64,000 nucleotides of DNA from Alphaproteobacteria bacterium (GTDB lineage: Bacteria > Pseudomonadota > Alphaproteobacteria > Sphingomonadales > Sphingomonadaceae). The translations under genes and the position numbers were made by a program. The notes beneath the pieces were generated by a model, which made no database searches, was not told the origin of the DNA, and saw nothing but the letters and a program-made list of their open reading frames with translations. Positions within the stretch are counted from its first letter, which is position 1, and every line of letters begins with the position of its first letter. Positions 9,134 to 19,360 of this stretch are shown here, piece by piece. The DNA is taken from positions 58,631-122,630 of the forward strand of contig QBLU01000006.1 of assembly GCA_003241875.1 (NCBI GenBank), in the 5' to 3' direction.

Positions 9134-10560
9134 TTGATCCCCGCATAGGCTTTGACCAGGTCGTGCAGATAGTCGCGGCCCTTCATCAGCCATTCGACCG
9201 AAACCCGCTCGTTGAGGCCATGGGCGTTGTTCGATCCATCGCTGAACAGGCCCGGCACGCCATAGGTCGGCAGGCCGGCGGCGATCAAAAAGCGCGCATC
9301 GGTGGCGCCGGTGCTCATCGACGGCACCATCGGCACGCCGGGGAAATGCCTGGCGGCAACGGCGACGGCCTTGTCATAGACTTCGCCCTTCAGAGGTGGC
9401 GGCGGATTGACCGGGTTGACCGGCGGGATCGGCGCGATGGTGACCGGCGCATCGCCGATCGCCGCCTTCAGCTGCGCGCCGACATCGGCAGGGCTGTCGG
9501 TCGGGAACATCCGGCAGTTTATGTCGGCCGTCGCCCGCTGCGGCAGCGCGTTGATGGCATGGCCGCCCTCGATCCGTGTCGCGACACAGGTGGTGCGGAG
9601 CATGGAATGAAAGCGCGGGTCGCGGGACACGATGGCATCGGCGGCCTTGTCGTCGGGGTTGGCGACGAGCTTCAACATGGCCTCGCCCATCGGGCCAGGC
9701 GTCATCTTGCCGAGCGCCGAGAAGGTCTGGCGCGTCACATCGTTCAGACGGATCGGGAATTCATAGGCGCCGACCCGGCTCAGCGCCGATGCCAGCGCAT
9801 AGACGGCATTGTCGGGGCGCGGCACCGAAGAATGGCCGCCGGGGTTTGTGGCGACAATCTGGAAGTTCTGCGTCACCTTTTCGCCGGCCTGGAAGCTGAG
9901 CGCCAAGGGCGTGCCATCGGGCTTCAGCGCGCCGCCGCCGCCTTCGTTCAGCGCGAAATCGGCCTTCAACCATTCGGGGTGCTTCTCGATCAGCCAGCGG
10001 ATGTTGTTGATCCGCGGCAGCGATTCCTCGCCGCACGACAGCACCATCTTGATGGTGCGCTTTGGCCTGGCACCCGCCGCCTTGAGCCTGACCAATGTGT
10101 CGGTCCAGATCGCCGCCTGCGCCTTGTCGTCGGCGCTGCCGCGGGCATAGAAATAGCCGTCTTCCTCGACCAGCGTGAAAGGGTCGCGCGTCCAGTCCTC
10201 GCGCTTGGCTTCGACGACATCGAGATGGGCGAGCAGCATGACAGCGCCCAGCTTGGGATCGCTGCCGGCAAAGGTGGCGATCAGCCCGCCATCGAGCGGC
10301 AGCCCCTCGGACACGAAGACGTTGAGGTCCGCATCGGCAAAGCCCGCCGCCTTCAGCCGCGCCGCCATCCGCCGGGATGCCAGCGTGCAATCGCCGATGC
10401 TGTGGGTGGTGTTGGTCTCGACCAGCTCCTTGTAGAGCGATCGGAAGGCGGCTTCACCGGGACGCTCGGCGGCGACGGCCGGCACGGAAAACGTGGCCGC
10501 GGCCAGCGCGGCGCAAAGCAGTTGGCGCAAGTTGACGATCCCCTCGATCAAGCGCCGCAA
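9130..10560 (-). CDS. secreted M20 family metallopeptidase, paralog 3
   Basis: First transcribed and most divergent of the three M20 copies, 476 aa. The N terminus MRRLIEGIVNLRQLLCAALA leads into a hydrophobic signal segment ending VPAVAA. Catalytic motifs LLAHLDVVEAKRED, ARGSADDKA and CGEES are present, as is NAHGLNERV near the end. It starts 40 bp after dapD, in the place where sphingomonads often have dapE, itself an M20 enzyme; the signal peptide makes it unlikely to be DapE. Probably one operon with dapD and the other two copies. Confidence 0.9.
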   Translation of the reverse strand: MRRLIEGIVNLRQLLCAALAAATFSVPAVAAERPGEAAFRSLYKELVETNTTHSIGDCTLASRRMAARLKAAGFADADLNVFVSEGLPLDGGLIATFAGSDPKLGAVMLLAHLDVVEAKREDWTRDPFTLVEEDGYFYARGSADDKAQAAIWTDTLVRLKAAGARPKRTIKMVLSCGEESLPRINNIRWLIEKHPEWLKADFALNEGGGGALKPDGTPLALSFQAGEKVTQNFQIVATNPGGHSSVPRPDNAVYALASALSRVGAYEFPIRLNDVTRQTFSALGKMTPGPMGEAMLKLVANPDDKAADAIVSRDPRFHSMLRTTCVATRIEGGHAINALPQRATADINCRMFPTDSPADVGAQLKAAIGDAPVTIAPIPPVNPVNPPPPLKGEVYDKAVAVAARHFPGVPMVPSMSTGATDARFLIAAGLPTYGVPGLFSDGSNNAHGLNERVSVEWLMKGRDYLHDLVKAYAGIK

Positions 10561-10600
10561 TGTGGCGGCAAAGCGATGGCCGGGGCAAGTGGCAATAAGG

Positions 10601-11437
10601 TCAGTCGCGCAGCAGCTCGTTGATGCCGGTCTTCGACCGCGTGCGGGCGTCGACGGTCTTCACGATGACGGCGCAGTAGAGACCGGGGCCGGGGCTGCCG
10701 TCGGGGAATGGCTTCCCTGGCATGGTGCCCGACACGACGACGGCATAGGGCGGCACCTTGCCCATATGGACCTCGCCGGTGGCGCGATCGATGATCTTCG
10801 TCGAGGCGCCGAGATAGACGCCCATCGACAGGACGGCGCCTTCGCCGACCTCGACGCCCTCGGCGACTTCGGCGCGGGCGCCGATGAAGGCGCCGTCGCC
10901 GATGATCACTGGCCCGGCCTGCAGCGGCTCGAGCACGCCGCCGATGCCGACACCGCCCGACAGATGGACGTTCTCGCCGATCTGGGCGCAGCTGCCGACC
11001 GTGGTCCAGGTGTCGACCATCGTGCCCTTGCCGACGCGGGCGCCGATGTTGACGAAGCTCGGCATGAGGACGGCGCCCGGCGCGATATAGGCGCCGCGGC
11101 GGACGATGGCGCCGGGAACGGTGCGGAACCCCGCCTCGGCAAAGCGGTTCTCGCCCCAGCCGTCGAACTTCGACGCGACCTTGTCCCACCAGTGGCTGCC
11201 GCCGGGGCCGCCGGCGATGGGGGCATTGGGGTTGAGCTTGAACGACAGCAGCACGGCCTTTTTCAGCCATTGGTTGACCCGCCAACCGCCGGCACCATCG
11301 GGCTCGGCAACGCGCAATTCGCCGGCGTCGAGCCCGGCCAGCGCGGCGTCGACGGCGCTGCGCACCTCGCCCATGGTCGCGGTCGACAGCGTGTCGCGCG
11401 CATCCCAGGCGGTGTCGATGATGGTCTCGATGCTCAT
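10601..11437 (-). CDS. dapD: 2,3,4,5-tetrahydropyridine-2,6-dicarboxylate N-succinyltransferase
   Basis: Succinyl-CoA-dependent step of the lysine and meso-diaminopimelate pathway. The 278-aa protein starts at the ATG at 11437 ([15 protein letters not shown]) and shows the helical N-terminal domain followed by left-handed beta-helix hexapeptide repeats ([30 protein letters not shown]). Its start overlaps the stop of the HAD gene, so the two are coupled. The pathway partner dapE is not recognisable in this window. Confidence 0.96.
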   Translation of the reverse strand: MSIETIIDTAWDARDTLSTATMGEVRSAVDAALAGLDAGELRVAEPDGAGGWRVNQWLKKAVLLSFKLNPNAPIAGGPGGSHWWDKVASKFDGWGENRFAEAGFRTVPGAIVRRGAYIAPGAVLMPSFVNIGARVGKGTMVDTWTTVGSCAQIGENVHLSGGVGIGGVLEPLQAGPVIIGDGAFIGARAEVAEGVEVGEGAVLSMGVYLGASTKIIDRATGEVHMGKVPPYAVVVSGTMPGKPFPDGSPGPGLYCAVIVKTVDARTRSKTGINELLRD

Positions 11438-12099
11438 TCGGCCTCCAGGGATGCGACGACGACGGCCAGCCAGGTGGCGACATCGGGGATGATGTGGTCG
11501 ATGTGGTCGCGGGCGTCGCCGGGGCCCTGCTCGGAGCCATTGTCGATCCACACGGTGGTCATGCCGATTGCTTTGGCCGGACCCAGGTTGCGCGCCATGT
11601 CCTCGACGAACACCGCGCGTGTCGGGTCGATGCCATAGGCGGCGCACATATGGGCATAGGCCGGCACCTGCGGCTTGGGCACATAGCCGAGCGCATGGAT
11701 GTCGTGGAGCGCGTCGAAGCTGTTCGACAGGCCGAGCCGGGCCAGCACCCGCTCGGCATAGGGCGCATCGGCGTTGGTGAAGACGAACTTGCGCCCGGGC
11801 AGGCGGGCGATGAGGTCGGCGAGCGCGGGGTGGGGGGCGACGACATCGATGTCGACGTCATGGACATCGGCGAGGAATTCATGCGGATCGACGCCGTGTT
11901 CGGCCATCAGCCCGGGCAGCGTCATGCCGTGCGAGTGGAAGAATGCTTTCTGCACGCGGTAGGCCTCGGCCGGGTCGCATTGCAGCAGCCGGGCGATATA
12001 GGCGCCCATGCGCTTGTCGATCTGCGGAAACAGGCTGGCACTCGCCGGGTACAGCGTGTTGTCGAGATCGAAGATCCAGCTGTCGATATGGTCGAACAT
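11434..12099 (-). CDS. pyrimidine 5'-nucleotidase, HAD superfamily
   Basis: A 221-aa HAD hydrolase of the SDT1/PHM8-like pyrimidine nucleotidase group, which dephosphorylates nucleotides. Motif I is FDLDNTLYP at residues 10-18, motif II is the Thr in FVFTNAD, and motif III/IV is [12 protein letters not shown]. The ATG at 12099 ([10 protein letters not shown]) is chosen on family likeness; the same frame stays open for 800 codons upstream, opposite the patatin gene, but that stretch has no protein likeness. Pairing with dapD is common in sphingomonads. Its promoter must lie in the 117-bp divergent gap. Confidence 0.9.
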   Translation of the reverse strand: MFDHIDSWIFDLDNTLYPASASLFPQIDKRMGAYIARLLQCDPAEAYRVQKAFFHSHGMTLPGLMAEHGVDPHEFLADVHDVDIDVVAPHPALADLIARLPGRKFVFTNADAPYAERVLARLGLSNSFDALHDIHALGYVPKPQVPAYAHMCAAYGIDPTRAVFVEDMARNLGPAKAIGMTTVWIDNGSEQGPGDARDHIDHIIPDVATWLAVVVASLEAE

Positions 12100-12216
12100 G
12101 GCGGTGCTGTTAGCGCGCCGCGACCGCGCCGTCACCTGCCGCGCTGCGGCGCTGCGGCTTTGCTTTCCAGATCGGTTCGTTGCCGCTACGGAACTTTGAT
12201 GGGACGGGGGCGTGAC

Positions 12217-14469
12217 ATGACGATTCGACACGGCGGCTGGCCGTTCCTGCTTGGGATCGCGCTGGCGCTTGCCGGTCCGCTGCGTGCCGCACCGGCGGCG
12301 GACCCCGGCGCCACCCGGCCGGCGCCGCCGGCGTTCGCCGCCACCAACCGGCCCCGCATCGGCCTGGTGCTCGGCGGCGGCGGGGCCAAGGGCTTCGCCC
12401 ATATCGGCGTCATCGAGGAATTGGAGCGCCGCCATATCCCGATCGACGTGATCTCGGGCACCAGCATGGGCGCTGTCGTCGGCAGCATGTACGCCATCGG
12501 CAACGACGCCGCCCAGATCAAGGCGATCGCCAACGGCATCGACTGGGTGACGGTGTTCAACGACAGCCCAAGCCGCAACGACCTGTCGTTCCGCCGCAAG
12601 CGCGAGGTGCGGGACGTGCTGCTCAACCTTCGCCTGGGGCTCGAAGACGGAAAGCCGGTGCTGCCCAGGGGCGCGCTCGGCGGGCAGCGGCTGTTCGCGA
12701 CGGTGCAGGAATTGCTGGCGCCGTGGCGCGCCACCGAGGATTTCAACGCCCTGCCGATCCCGTTCCGCGCCGTCGCCACCGATATAGTCACCGGCAAGCA
12801 TGTCGTGATGGACAGCGGCAATCTGTCGACCGCGGTGTTCGCCAGCATGTCGATCCCGGCCGGCTTTCCACCGGTCAAGCGCGAAGGGCTGCTGCTCGTC
12901 GACGGCAGCATTTCCGACAATTTGCCGATCGACGTGGCGCGCCGGATGGGCGTCGATGTCGTCATCGCCGTCGATGTCGGTGACCCGCCCAAATCGTCGG
13001 CGGACAAGATCAACAGCGCGCTCGACGTGTTCTCGCAGATGCAGCTGTTGCTCGGCTATGACGCGATCAAGCGCCAGCGCGATTCGATCGCCGGCCGCGA
13101 CGTGCTGATCGATCCCGACATCACCGGGCTGTCGGTGACGGCCTTCAACCAGTCGGATGTTGCCATCGAACGCGGCCGTGCTGCCGCGGCAAGCCAGGGT
13201 GATCGACTGTCGGCGCTGTCGGTCAGCGATGCCGACTGGGCGGCGTATCTGGCGACGCGGCGAGCGCGCGCCAACCCGGCGCCGATCCGCATCGACCGGG
13301 TCGAGGTCGCGACCAATTCGAAGGTGCCGGTGGCCGAGATCCGCGCGCTGGTGCAGGCCCAGCCGGGCGATATCCTCGATGGCGCCAAGATGCACGAGGA
13401 TGTCGGCGCGATCTTCAAGCTCGATGAATTCGACCGTGTCGATTACCACATCGACATCGCCGATGGCCGCAACACGCTGGTGGTCAATGCCGAGGGCGCG
13501 CGCGGCACGCGGCGCTATTTCCAGACGGGGCTGATCCTTGCCAGCAACTTCGGCAAGGCGGCGACCTTCGATCTTGGTATCGGCTATACTGATCGCGACT
13601 TTCTCGGCAGTGGCGCCGAATGGCGCGGCTTTGCCCGCATCGGCAACGACGTGCTGTTCGAAACCAGCCTTTATCGCCAGTTCGGCAATCTGTTCGTGGA
13701 ACCTGTCGCCAACTACCAGCGCTATTCGGCGCTGGTGATCCAGCAAGGCTCCCAGCAGTCCCTGGCGTCGCTGCAGGTGGCGCGCCTGGGCTTCGGTGTC
13801 GATGGCGGCCTGCTGTTCGGTAACTGGGGCGAACTGCGCGCCGGCATGCGCGTCGGCGGCCTCAATCCCGGCGACGAAGCCAACACCGTCGGCGTCAACC
13901 CGGGCTGGAACCGCGATGTCGACTGGCGGATCGGCTTTACCGTCGACACGCTCGATTCGCTGACCTTTCCGCGGTCGGGCCTGTTCGCGCAGGTTCAGGT
14001 CATCGACCACATCAATGCCTTGGGCGGGACCTTCAGCCGCGACAATATTTCGCTGGCGGTGCAGAAACCGATCAGCTGGGATCGCGCCACCGTTGTCCTC
14101 GGCGGCCGGCTCGCCACGACGACACGCGCCGGGGGCGACTTTATCGGGGATTTCCAGCTCGGCGGCTTCCTCAACCTGTCCGGTCTGCAGCGCAATTCGC
14201 TGATCGGGCCGCAGCTGCTGTTCGGCCGGGCGGTCGGCTATTACCGCATCAGCGACCGCGCGCCGATCCTCGACCTGCCGATCTATTTGGGCGGCTCGCT
14301 GGAGGTCGGCAATGTCTGGTCGACGCGCGATGACATTTCGCTGGGCAGCTTGCGCACCGCGGCCAGCGTCTTTGTCGCCGCCGATACGCCGATCGGCCCG
14401 ACGTGGCTGGCCTATGGCCTCAGCGGTAGCAAAGGCTCGATCTATCTCGTGCTCGGGCGGATCTTCTAA
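12217..14469 (+). CDS. patatin-like phospholipase fused to Omp85-type barrel (type Vd autotransporter, PlpD-like)
   Basis: Outer-membrane protein with a signal peptide, a patatin lipase domain and a C-terminal barrel. Lipase residues: oxyanion loop GGGGAKG (53-59), nucleophile Ser83 in GTSMG, and Asp229 in DGSISDN. A POTRA-like segment follows at about 345-410, then a 16-strand-like barrel region ending in YLVLGRIF with a terminal Phe. I chose the ATG at 12217 because of the preceding G-rich ribosome site; an in-frame ATG at 12199 is possible. 750 aa. The stop overlaps that of convergent hmgA. Confidence 0.93.
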   Translation: MTIRHGGWPFLLGIALALAGPLRAAPAADPGATRPAPPAFAATNRPRIGLVLGGGGAKGFAHIGVIEELERRHIPIDVISGTSMGAVVGSMYAIGNDAAQIKAIANGIDWVTVFNDSPSRNDLSFRRKREVRDVLLNLRLGLEDGKPVLPRGALGGQRLFATVQELLAPWRATEDFNALPIPFRAVATDIVTGKHVVMDSGNLSTAVFASMSIPAGFPPVKREGLLLVDGSISDNLPIDVARRMGVDVVIAVDVGDPPKSSADKINSALDVFSQMQLLLGYDAIKRQRDSIAGRDVLIDPDITGLSVTAFNQSDVAIERGRAAAASQGDRLSALSVSDADWAAYLATRRARANPAPIRIDRVEVATNSKVPVAEIRALVQAQPGDILDGAKMHEDVGAIFKLDEFDRVDYHIDIADGRNTLVVNAEGARGTRRYFQTGLILASNFGKAATFDLGIGYTDRDFLGSGAEWRGFARIGNDVLFETSLYRQFGNLFVEPVANYQRYSALVIQQGSQQSLASLQVARLGFGVDGGLLFGNWGELRAGMRVGGLNPGDEANTVGVNPGWNRDVDWRIGFTVDTLDSLTFPRSGLFAQVQVIDHINALGGTFSRDNISLAVQKPISWDRATVVLGGRLATTTRAGGDFIGDFQLGGFLNLSGLQRNSLIGPQLLFGRAVGYYRISDRAPILDLPIYLGGSLEVGNVWSTRDDISLGSLRTAASVFVAADTPIGPTWLAYGLSGSKGSIYLVLGRIF

Positions 14470-15722
14470 GGCAGCTTTGCCTTGGGAAAGCCGTCCCACG
14501 CCGTGTCGTAGTCGCTCTGCGCCCGCGCCATCGCCCAGTCGGTGACGCGGTACGGCCAGCAGCTTTCGACCATGAACGCCATGGTGCCGTCGATCTTTTG
14601 GGGCTTGAGCTCCGCGTCGGTGGCGGCGCGCCAGCTGGCGGCGTCGGGGCCATGGGCGTTCATCATGTTGTGCAGCGACAGCCCGCCCGGCGCAAAGCCG
14701 CCGGCCTTGGCATCATAGGCGCCGGTGATCAGGCCCATCGCCTCCGACATCAGGTTGCGGTGGAACCAGGGCGGCCGGAACGTGTCCTCCGCTACCATCC
14801 AGCGCGGCGGGAAGATGACGAAATCGGCGTTGGCGCGGCCGGGCGTGTCGCTCGGGCTGGTCAGCACGGTAAAGATCGACGGGTCGGGGTGGTCGAAGCT
14901 GACGGTGCCGATGGTGTTGAAGCGGCGCAGGTCGTACTTCACCGGCGCCAGATTGCCATGCCAGGCGACGACATCGAACGGCGAATGTGCCAGCTGCGTC
15001 GTCCACAGCTTGCCGCCGAATTTCTGGATCAGTTCAAAGGGTTCGTCGCGGTCTTCGAACCAGGCTTCGGGCGTTTCGAAATCGCGCGGGTTGGCGAGGC
15101 CGTTGCTGCCGATCGGGCCAAGGTCGGGCAGGCGAAACGGCGCGCCGTGGTTCTCGCAGATATAGCCGCGGGCCGCACCGTCGGGCAGCGCGACGCGATA
15201 GCGGACACCGCGCGGGATGACTGCGATTTCGAGCGGATCGAGATCGATCAGGCCCATCTCGGTGACGATATGCAGCCGGCCATGCTCGGGGATGATGAGC
15301 ATCTCGCCATCGGCGGAAAAGAACGCCTGGTTGCCCATGCTCTCGGTCGCCGCATAGGTCGACAGGGTGACGCCGGTCAGGGCTTCAGGGTCGCCATTCC
15401 ACAGGATCGGCATGATCGAATCGTGGAAATTGGTCGGCGCGTCGGGGATCGGTCGGGGATCCCAACGCAGCCGGTTGGGGCTGGCCGGCAGGGTGCGGTT
15501 GCCGGCGGGGTCCAGCGCCGGCGTGAAGGCGCCGTGGTTGGCCGACGGGCGCAGCCGGTAGAGCCAGGAGCGGCGGTTTTCAGCGCGCGCCATGGTGAAG
15601 GCGGTGCCGCTGAGCTGTTCGGCGTACAGGCCGAAAGCCGGACGTTGCGGGCTGTTGCGGCCGATCGGCAGCGCGCCTGGCACCGCCTCGGTAGCGAAAT
15701 GGTTGCCGAAACCGGTCAGCAT
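14466..15722 (-). CDS. hmgA: homogentisate 1,2-dioxygenase
   Basis: Ring-opening iron dioxygenase of tyrosine and phenylalanine catabolism, converting homogentisate to maleylacetoacetate. The 418-aa protein has the family N terminus ([13 protein letters not shown]) and the iron-ligand region: His and Glu in [14 protein letters not shown], and the later His in MMNAHGPD. It lies 28 bp downstream of hppD, the preceding pathway step. Its TAG overlaps the TAA of the convergent patatin gene. Maleylacetoacetate isomerase and fumarylacetoacetase are not adjacent. Confidence 0.97.
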   Translation of the reverse strand: MLTGFGNHFATEAVPGALPIGRNSPQRPAFGLYAEQLSGTAFTMARAENRRSWLYRLRPSANHGAFTPALDPAGNRTLPASPNRLRWDPRPIPDAPTNFHDSIMPILWNGDPEALTGVTLSTYAATESMGNQAFFSADGEMLIIPEHGRLHIVTEMGLIDLDPLEIAVIPRGVRYRVALPDGAARGYICENHGAPFRLPDLGPIGSNGLANPRDFETPEAWFEDRDEPFELIQKFGGKLWTTQLAHSPFDVVAWHGNLAPVKYDLRRFNTIGTVSFDHPDPSIFTVLTSPSDTPGRANADFVIFPPRWMVAEDTFRPPWFHRNLMSEAMGLITGAYDAKAGGFAPGGLSLHNMMNAHGPDAASWRAATDAELKPQKIDGTMAFMVESCWPYRVTDWAMARAQSDYDTAWDGFPKAKLP

Positions 15723-15750
15723 GGACGTTCCCCCAAGAGGGGGCAGGAAA

Positions 15751-16854
15751 TCACGAAGCCTTTCCCGGAATCACGCCCCGCCGCAGCTGATCCAGCTCCA
15801 GGCTTTCGAACAGCGCCTTGAAATTGCCTTCGCCGAAGCCGTCGTTGCCCTTCCTCTGGATGATCTCGAAGAAGATCGGCCCGACCATGTTCTCGGTGAA
15901 GATCTGCAGCAGCAGGCCGCCGCCGGTTTCAGGGGCGCCGTCGATCAGGATGCGGCGCTTGCGCATCTCCTCCACGTCATGGCCATGGCCGGGCAGGCGC
16001 TTGTCGATCAGGTCGAAATAGGTCTCGATCGTGTCCTGGAAACGGATGCCGTTGGCGCGCAGGCGATCGACCGTCTCGAAGATATTGTCGGTCGCCAGCG
16101 CGATGTGCTGGATGCCTTCGCCCTTGTAGGCGCGCAGGAACTCCTCGATCTGGCTGTGCTCGTCCTGGCTTTCGTTCAGCGGAATGCGGATCTTGTCGTC
16201 GGGCGCGGTCATCGCCTTGGAAAACAGGCCCGTGGACTGGCCCTCGATGTCGAAATAGCGGATCTGGCGGAAATTGAAGATGCGCTCGTAGAATTCCGCC
16301 CAGTGCGCCATGCGGCCGCGGTTCACATTATGCGTCAAATGGTCGAGCGTGTGCAGGCCGACGCTGTTGTCGTCGGGCGTGGTGCCAGCCACGGCGCGGA
16401 AATCGATGTCGTAGATCTCGTGTTCGCCGGCCTTGTCGACCAGATACAGGTTCGACCCGCCGATGCCCTCGATGGCCGGGATGTTGAGCTCCATCGGCCC
16501 CACCGGCCCGTGCACCGGCGTCGCGCCGCGCTTGACGGCTTCGGCAAACGCCGCGCTGGCATCGTGGACGCGAAACGCCATGGCATTGGCCGACGGGCCA
16601 TGGGCGTTGCGGAATTCCGCGACCTGGCCCTGGGTTTCCATGTTGAGCAGGAAATTGATGCCACCCTGGGCATAGCGGCGAACGTTCTTCGACCGGTGCG
16701 TGCCGACATGGGTAAAGCCCATGGCGACGAACAGCCCGGCGAGGGCCTCGGGGTCCGGGCCGGTGAACTCGACGAATTCGAAGCCATCGAGGCCCAGGTC
16801 GTTGGGCCGGGCATCAGGGTCGGGTGCGGTCGTCACGGCGGCGTCGGCGTTCAC
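15751..16854 (-). CDS. hppD: 4-hydroxyphenylpyruvate dioxygenase
   Basis: Converts 4-hydroxyphenylpyruvate to homogentisate with Fe(II). I start it at the GTG at 16854, with GGGAG seven bases upstream (16862-16866), giving 367 aa. The three iron ligands are seen in [18 protein letters not shown] and [12 protein letters not shown] near the C terminus. It is transcribed between marR and hmgA. A 26-bp inverted repeat lies just before its ribosome site, suggesting that hppD-hmgA is controlled separately from or together with marR. Confidence 0.95.
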   Translation of the reverse strand: MNADAAVTTAPDPDARPNDLGLDGFEFVEFTGPDPEALAGLFVAMGFTHVGTHRSKNVRRYAQGGINFLLNMETQGQVAEFRNAHGPSANAMAFRVHDASAAFAEAVKRGATPVHGPVGPMELNIPAIEGIGGSNLYLVDKAGEHEIYDIDFRAVAGTTPDDNSVGLHTLDHLTHNVNRGRMAHWAEFYERIFNFRQIRYFDIEGQSTGLFSKAMTAPDDKIRIPLNESQDEHSQIEEFLRAYKGEGIQHIALATDNIFETVDRLRANGIRFQDTIETYFDLIDKRLPGHGHDVEEMRKRRILIDGAPETGGGLLLQIFTENMVGPIFFEIIQRKGNDGFGEGNFKALFESLELDQLRRGVIPGKAS

Positions 16855-16876
16855 GGCGAATCTCCCAAAACGAGCC

Positions 16877-16902
16877 CGGATGGTAACGGATGTTACTTTC
16901 CG
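16877..16902. promoter_or_regulatory. candidate MarR operator before hppD
   Basis: Inverted repeat with arms CGGATGGTAAC and GTTACTTTCCG around a 4-bp centre GGAT; nine of eleven arm positions pair, with a perfect inner GTAAC/GTTAC. It spans the stop codon of marR and sits about 10 bp upstream of the hppD ribosome site. Size and symmetry fit a MarR-family dimer site. An RNA hairpin in the marR-hppD junction is the main alternative. Confidence 0.5.
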
Positions 16903-17336
16903 CGGCAAGCCGCCAACAGGTGCGCGAGCGCCACCCGGAGCGCTTCGGCCTCGCCCGGCGACAGGGCGGCGAGCAGGCGCTGCTCGACCTTCAGCGCTTC
17001 CGGCGCGACGATATCGTGGATGCGCCGGCCTTCGGCCGTGGCGCCCAGGCGCAGCGTGCGGCGGTCGCCGGTATCGCGGGCCCGGTCGATCAGCCGGCGG
17101 GTCGTCAGCCCGGCGACCGCCCGGCTGATCGTCATCTTGTCCATGCCGGTGGCCTCGCCCAGCTCGACCTGCGTCGGCTGGCCGGCGGCGGTCACCGCGG
17201 CCAGCACACGCCATTCCGCCGCGGTCAGGCCAAAGCGGCTTTCATAGCCGGTGCCGACGGCAACGGCGCGCGACACGGCGTTGGACGCGACCGAGAGCTG
17301 GTAGGGCAGGAAATCGGCGAGGCGAAAGCGGGTCAT
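16893..17336 (-). CDS. MarR family transcriptional regulator, probably of tyrosine catabolism
   Basis: A 147-aa winged-helix regulator. The DNA-binding core runs TQVELGEATGMDKMTISRAV (about residues 55-74), followed by the wing DRRTLRLGATAEGRR. It is encoded 38 bp upstream of hppD on the same strand, and an inverted repeat overlaps its stop codon. Regulators of this type next to hppD usually respond to homogentisate or a related aromatic acid; that ligand is inferred from the neighbours only. Confidence 0.88.
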   Translation of the reverse strand: MTRFRLADFLPYQLSVASNAVSRAVAVGTGYESRFGLTAAEWRVLAAVTAAGQPTQVELGEATGMDKMTISRAVAGLTTRRLIDRARDTGDRRTLRLGATAEGRRIHDIVAPEALKVEQRLLAALSPGEAEALRVALAHLLAACRGK

Positions 17337-17382
17337 GCCGCCCAGCGTGCGTCAGGCGAAACGAAGGCGCAACCGGCCGGCG

Positions 17383-19269
17383 TCACCCGGGCAGGGCACG
17401 GACCGTCGGCGCCGGCGCCGGGGCGGGCTCGGCCGCATTGGCCAGGGTGACACAGGCTGCGACCATCGACGACAGACTGTCGACATTGCGGGCGGCGCCG
17501 AGCGCCTCGGCCTGCAGTGCTTCGTCGTTCTGCCAGCAGCCGACAACCATCGGCACGCCAGGCGCCAGGGCCGTGACCCGCCGGGCGAGGAATCGCAGAT
17601 GGGCGGGATTGCCGGTGAGGCCGAGATGGACAAGGCAGACGATGCCGGCGGCGGGCAGCCGCGGATCATTGGCGAGGGCGGTGGCGTCGGCGGCGGCGAT
17701 GTGAGTGGCGCCGAAACCGCGGCGCCGCAGCAGTTGCGCCGCCATCGCCGCCACCGGGATATCGAAGGCACCGCGCCCGGCGACGCAGACCACCGCATCG
17801 TCGCGGTTCCAGCTGGCCGGCGGCCGGCTGCCTGTCGGCGGCGGCGCAATGTCGTGATCCTCGAAGTAATGCACCATCGCCAGCGTCGCGTCGGCGATGT
17901 GCCGGGCCTTGTCGACCGTCATCGCGCCGCGGCGCAGGTCGGCGGCGGCAAGCAGAAGTGTGGCGCGTGCGGTGCGATCGTAGAATTCGCGCAGCGGCTG
18001 GTCCTCGATCAGCAGCTCGGCAAGGTCGAGCGCGCCTTCGGGATCGCTGCTGAGGATGCGCTGGTAGAACATCTCCAGCGGGGTCAGCGGTGGCCGGTCG
18101 CCGAGCAGGACGTCGAAGAACTCCAGCGACGCGACATGGCGGCCGAGGACGACGAGGCACAAGGTCAGCGGTGTCGACAGCACCAGGCCGACCGGCCCCC
18201 ATACCCAGGTCCAGAACAGGGCCGCGACAAGCACCGAGATCGGCGAAAGGCCGGTCGAGCGACCGTAGAGCAGCGGTTCGACGACATAGCCGATGATCGG
18301 CTCGACGATGACGAAGAGCAGCGCGACATGACCGACGACCGTCCAGCCCGGATCGATCGCCGCGGCCAGCGCCAGTGGTGGCGCGGCGCCGAGGAACGGG
18401 CCGATATAGGGAATGAAGCGCAACAGTCCGGCGACGATGCCCCACAGCCCGGCCGACGGGACGCCGATGACGAACAGCCCGGCCCAGATGATCGTGCCGA
18501 ACGCCGTGTTGACCGCGAGCTGGGCGAGGAAATAGCGGCTGAGCCTGGCGCCGGCATCGTCCATGGCCAGCGTGGTGCGGTGCAGGTCCGACGATCCGAA
18601 GACGCGGATGAAGCGGTCACGCAGGTCCTCGCGCTCGAACAGGATGAAGGTGGTGATCACCATGACGATGATGAACACCTCCAGCGGAGCGAGGATCGGC
18701 GTGATCACCGCCATGGCCAGCGCGAACGGTGACGGCTCGGGCTGGTGAACCTCGACCGGCACCGGCGGGGTTCCGGCCGCCTTGGGCGCCGTGACCGCGC
18801 GGCTGCGCTCCTGCGCGGCCTTGCGGGCGCCGGTGCTGCGGGTCTTCGATTCGAATTCGCGGGTGAAGGAGGCCGTGCGCCGCGCCGCATAGTCGCGCAC
18901 CGATTCGACCTTGGCCTCGATGGTGCGGGCATAGCGCGGCGCATCGTCGGCGAGCGTCGCCGCCTGGCCGACGACAATGACGCCCAGCCCACCGATGAGG
19001 CCGAGCGCCAGCGCCATGGTCATCGCGACGGCAATCGGGCGCGGCAGGTGGCGGCGGCGCAGCATGTTGACGACAGGGGCGAGGACAAAGGCCAGCAGGA
19101 TGGCCAGCGTGATCGGCACCAGCACGGTCTTGCCGAAATACAGCGTCGCCACCGCGGCGACACCGGTGGCCAGATGCAACAGGCGGACTAGCGCCGGCGT
19201 ATCGGCGACGCCGTCGATCGGCGATGCAAGCGGCCGCCTCGGTCCGGCTTCACCGCTGTCGAACATCAA
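17383..19269 (-). CDS. AI-2E family transporter with long cytosolic C-terminal domain
   Basis: A 628-aa membrane protein of the AI-2 exporter family (TqsA/YdiK type). Hydrophobic segments lie at about 28-100, 200-230 and 265-375, with family motifs such as LLRFIPYIGPFLGA and VEPLLYGRSTGLSPISV. A charged, partly coiled segment (about 110-175) separates the second and third blocks. After the membrane part there are about 220 extra residues; the last 130 look like an alpha/beta fold (VVCVAGRGAFDIPVAAMAAQ, VCLVHLGLTG, MVVGCWQND), reminiscent of B12-binding Rossmann domains but without a DxHxxG motif. Transported molecule unknown. Confidence 0.85.
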   Translation of the reverse strand: MMFDSGEAGPRRPLASPIDGVADTPALVRLLHLATGVAAVATLYFGKTVLVPITLAILLAFVLAPVVNMLRRRHLPRPIAVAMTMALALGLIGGLGVIVVGQAATLADDAPRYARTIEAKVESVRDYAARRTASFTREFESKTRSTGARKAAQERSRAVTAPKAAGTPPVPVEVHQPEPSPFALAMAVITPILAPLEVFIIVMVITTFILFEREDLRDRFIRVFGSSDLHRTTLAMDDAGARLSRYFLAQLAVNTAFGTIIWAGLFVIGVPSAGLWGIVAGLLRFIPYIGPFLGAAPPLALAAAIDPGWTVVGHVALLFVIVEPIIGYVVEPLLYGRSTGLSPISVLVAALFWTWVWGPVGLVLSTPLTLCLVVLGRHVASLEFFDVLLGDRPPLTPLEMFYQRILSSDPEGALDLAELLIEDQPLREFYDRTARATLLLAAADLRRGAMTVDKARHIADATLAMVHYFEDHDIAPPPTGSRPPASWNRDDAVVCVAGRGAFDIPVAAMAAQLLRRRGFGATHIAAADATALANDPRLPAAGIVCLVHLGLTGNPAHLRFLARRVTALAPGVPMVVGCWQNDEALQAEALGAARNVDSLSSMVAACVTLANAAEPAPAPAPTVRALPG

Positions 19270-19360
19270 CCTGTCTCCGCCCCCTGTACCTTGTCCGTGC
19301 CCTGCGCAGCCCCGTGGTCGTTACGCCCCTTGGCCCACGATGTTCCGCCCGGCCGGCAGC

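Noticed and set aside
6306..10560. One of the M20 genes as dapE
   Set aside because: All three products have signal peptides and lie in a family with secreted exopeptidase-like features; DapE is cytosolic.
12100..14499. Very long open frame on the minus strand opposite the patatin gene, continuous with the HAD nucleotidase
   Set aside because: High-GC codon bias leaves the antisense frame open; the translated text has no domain likeness, and the patatin and barrel motifs are clear on the plus strand.
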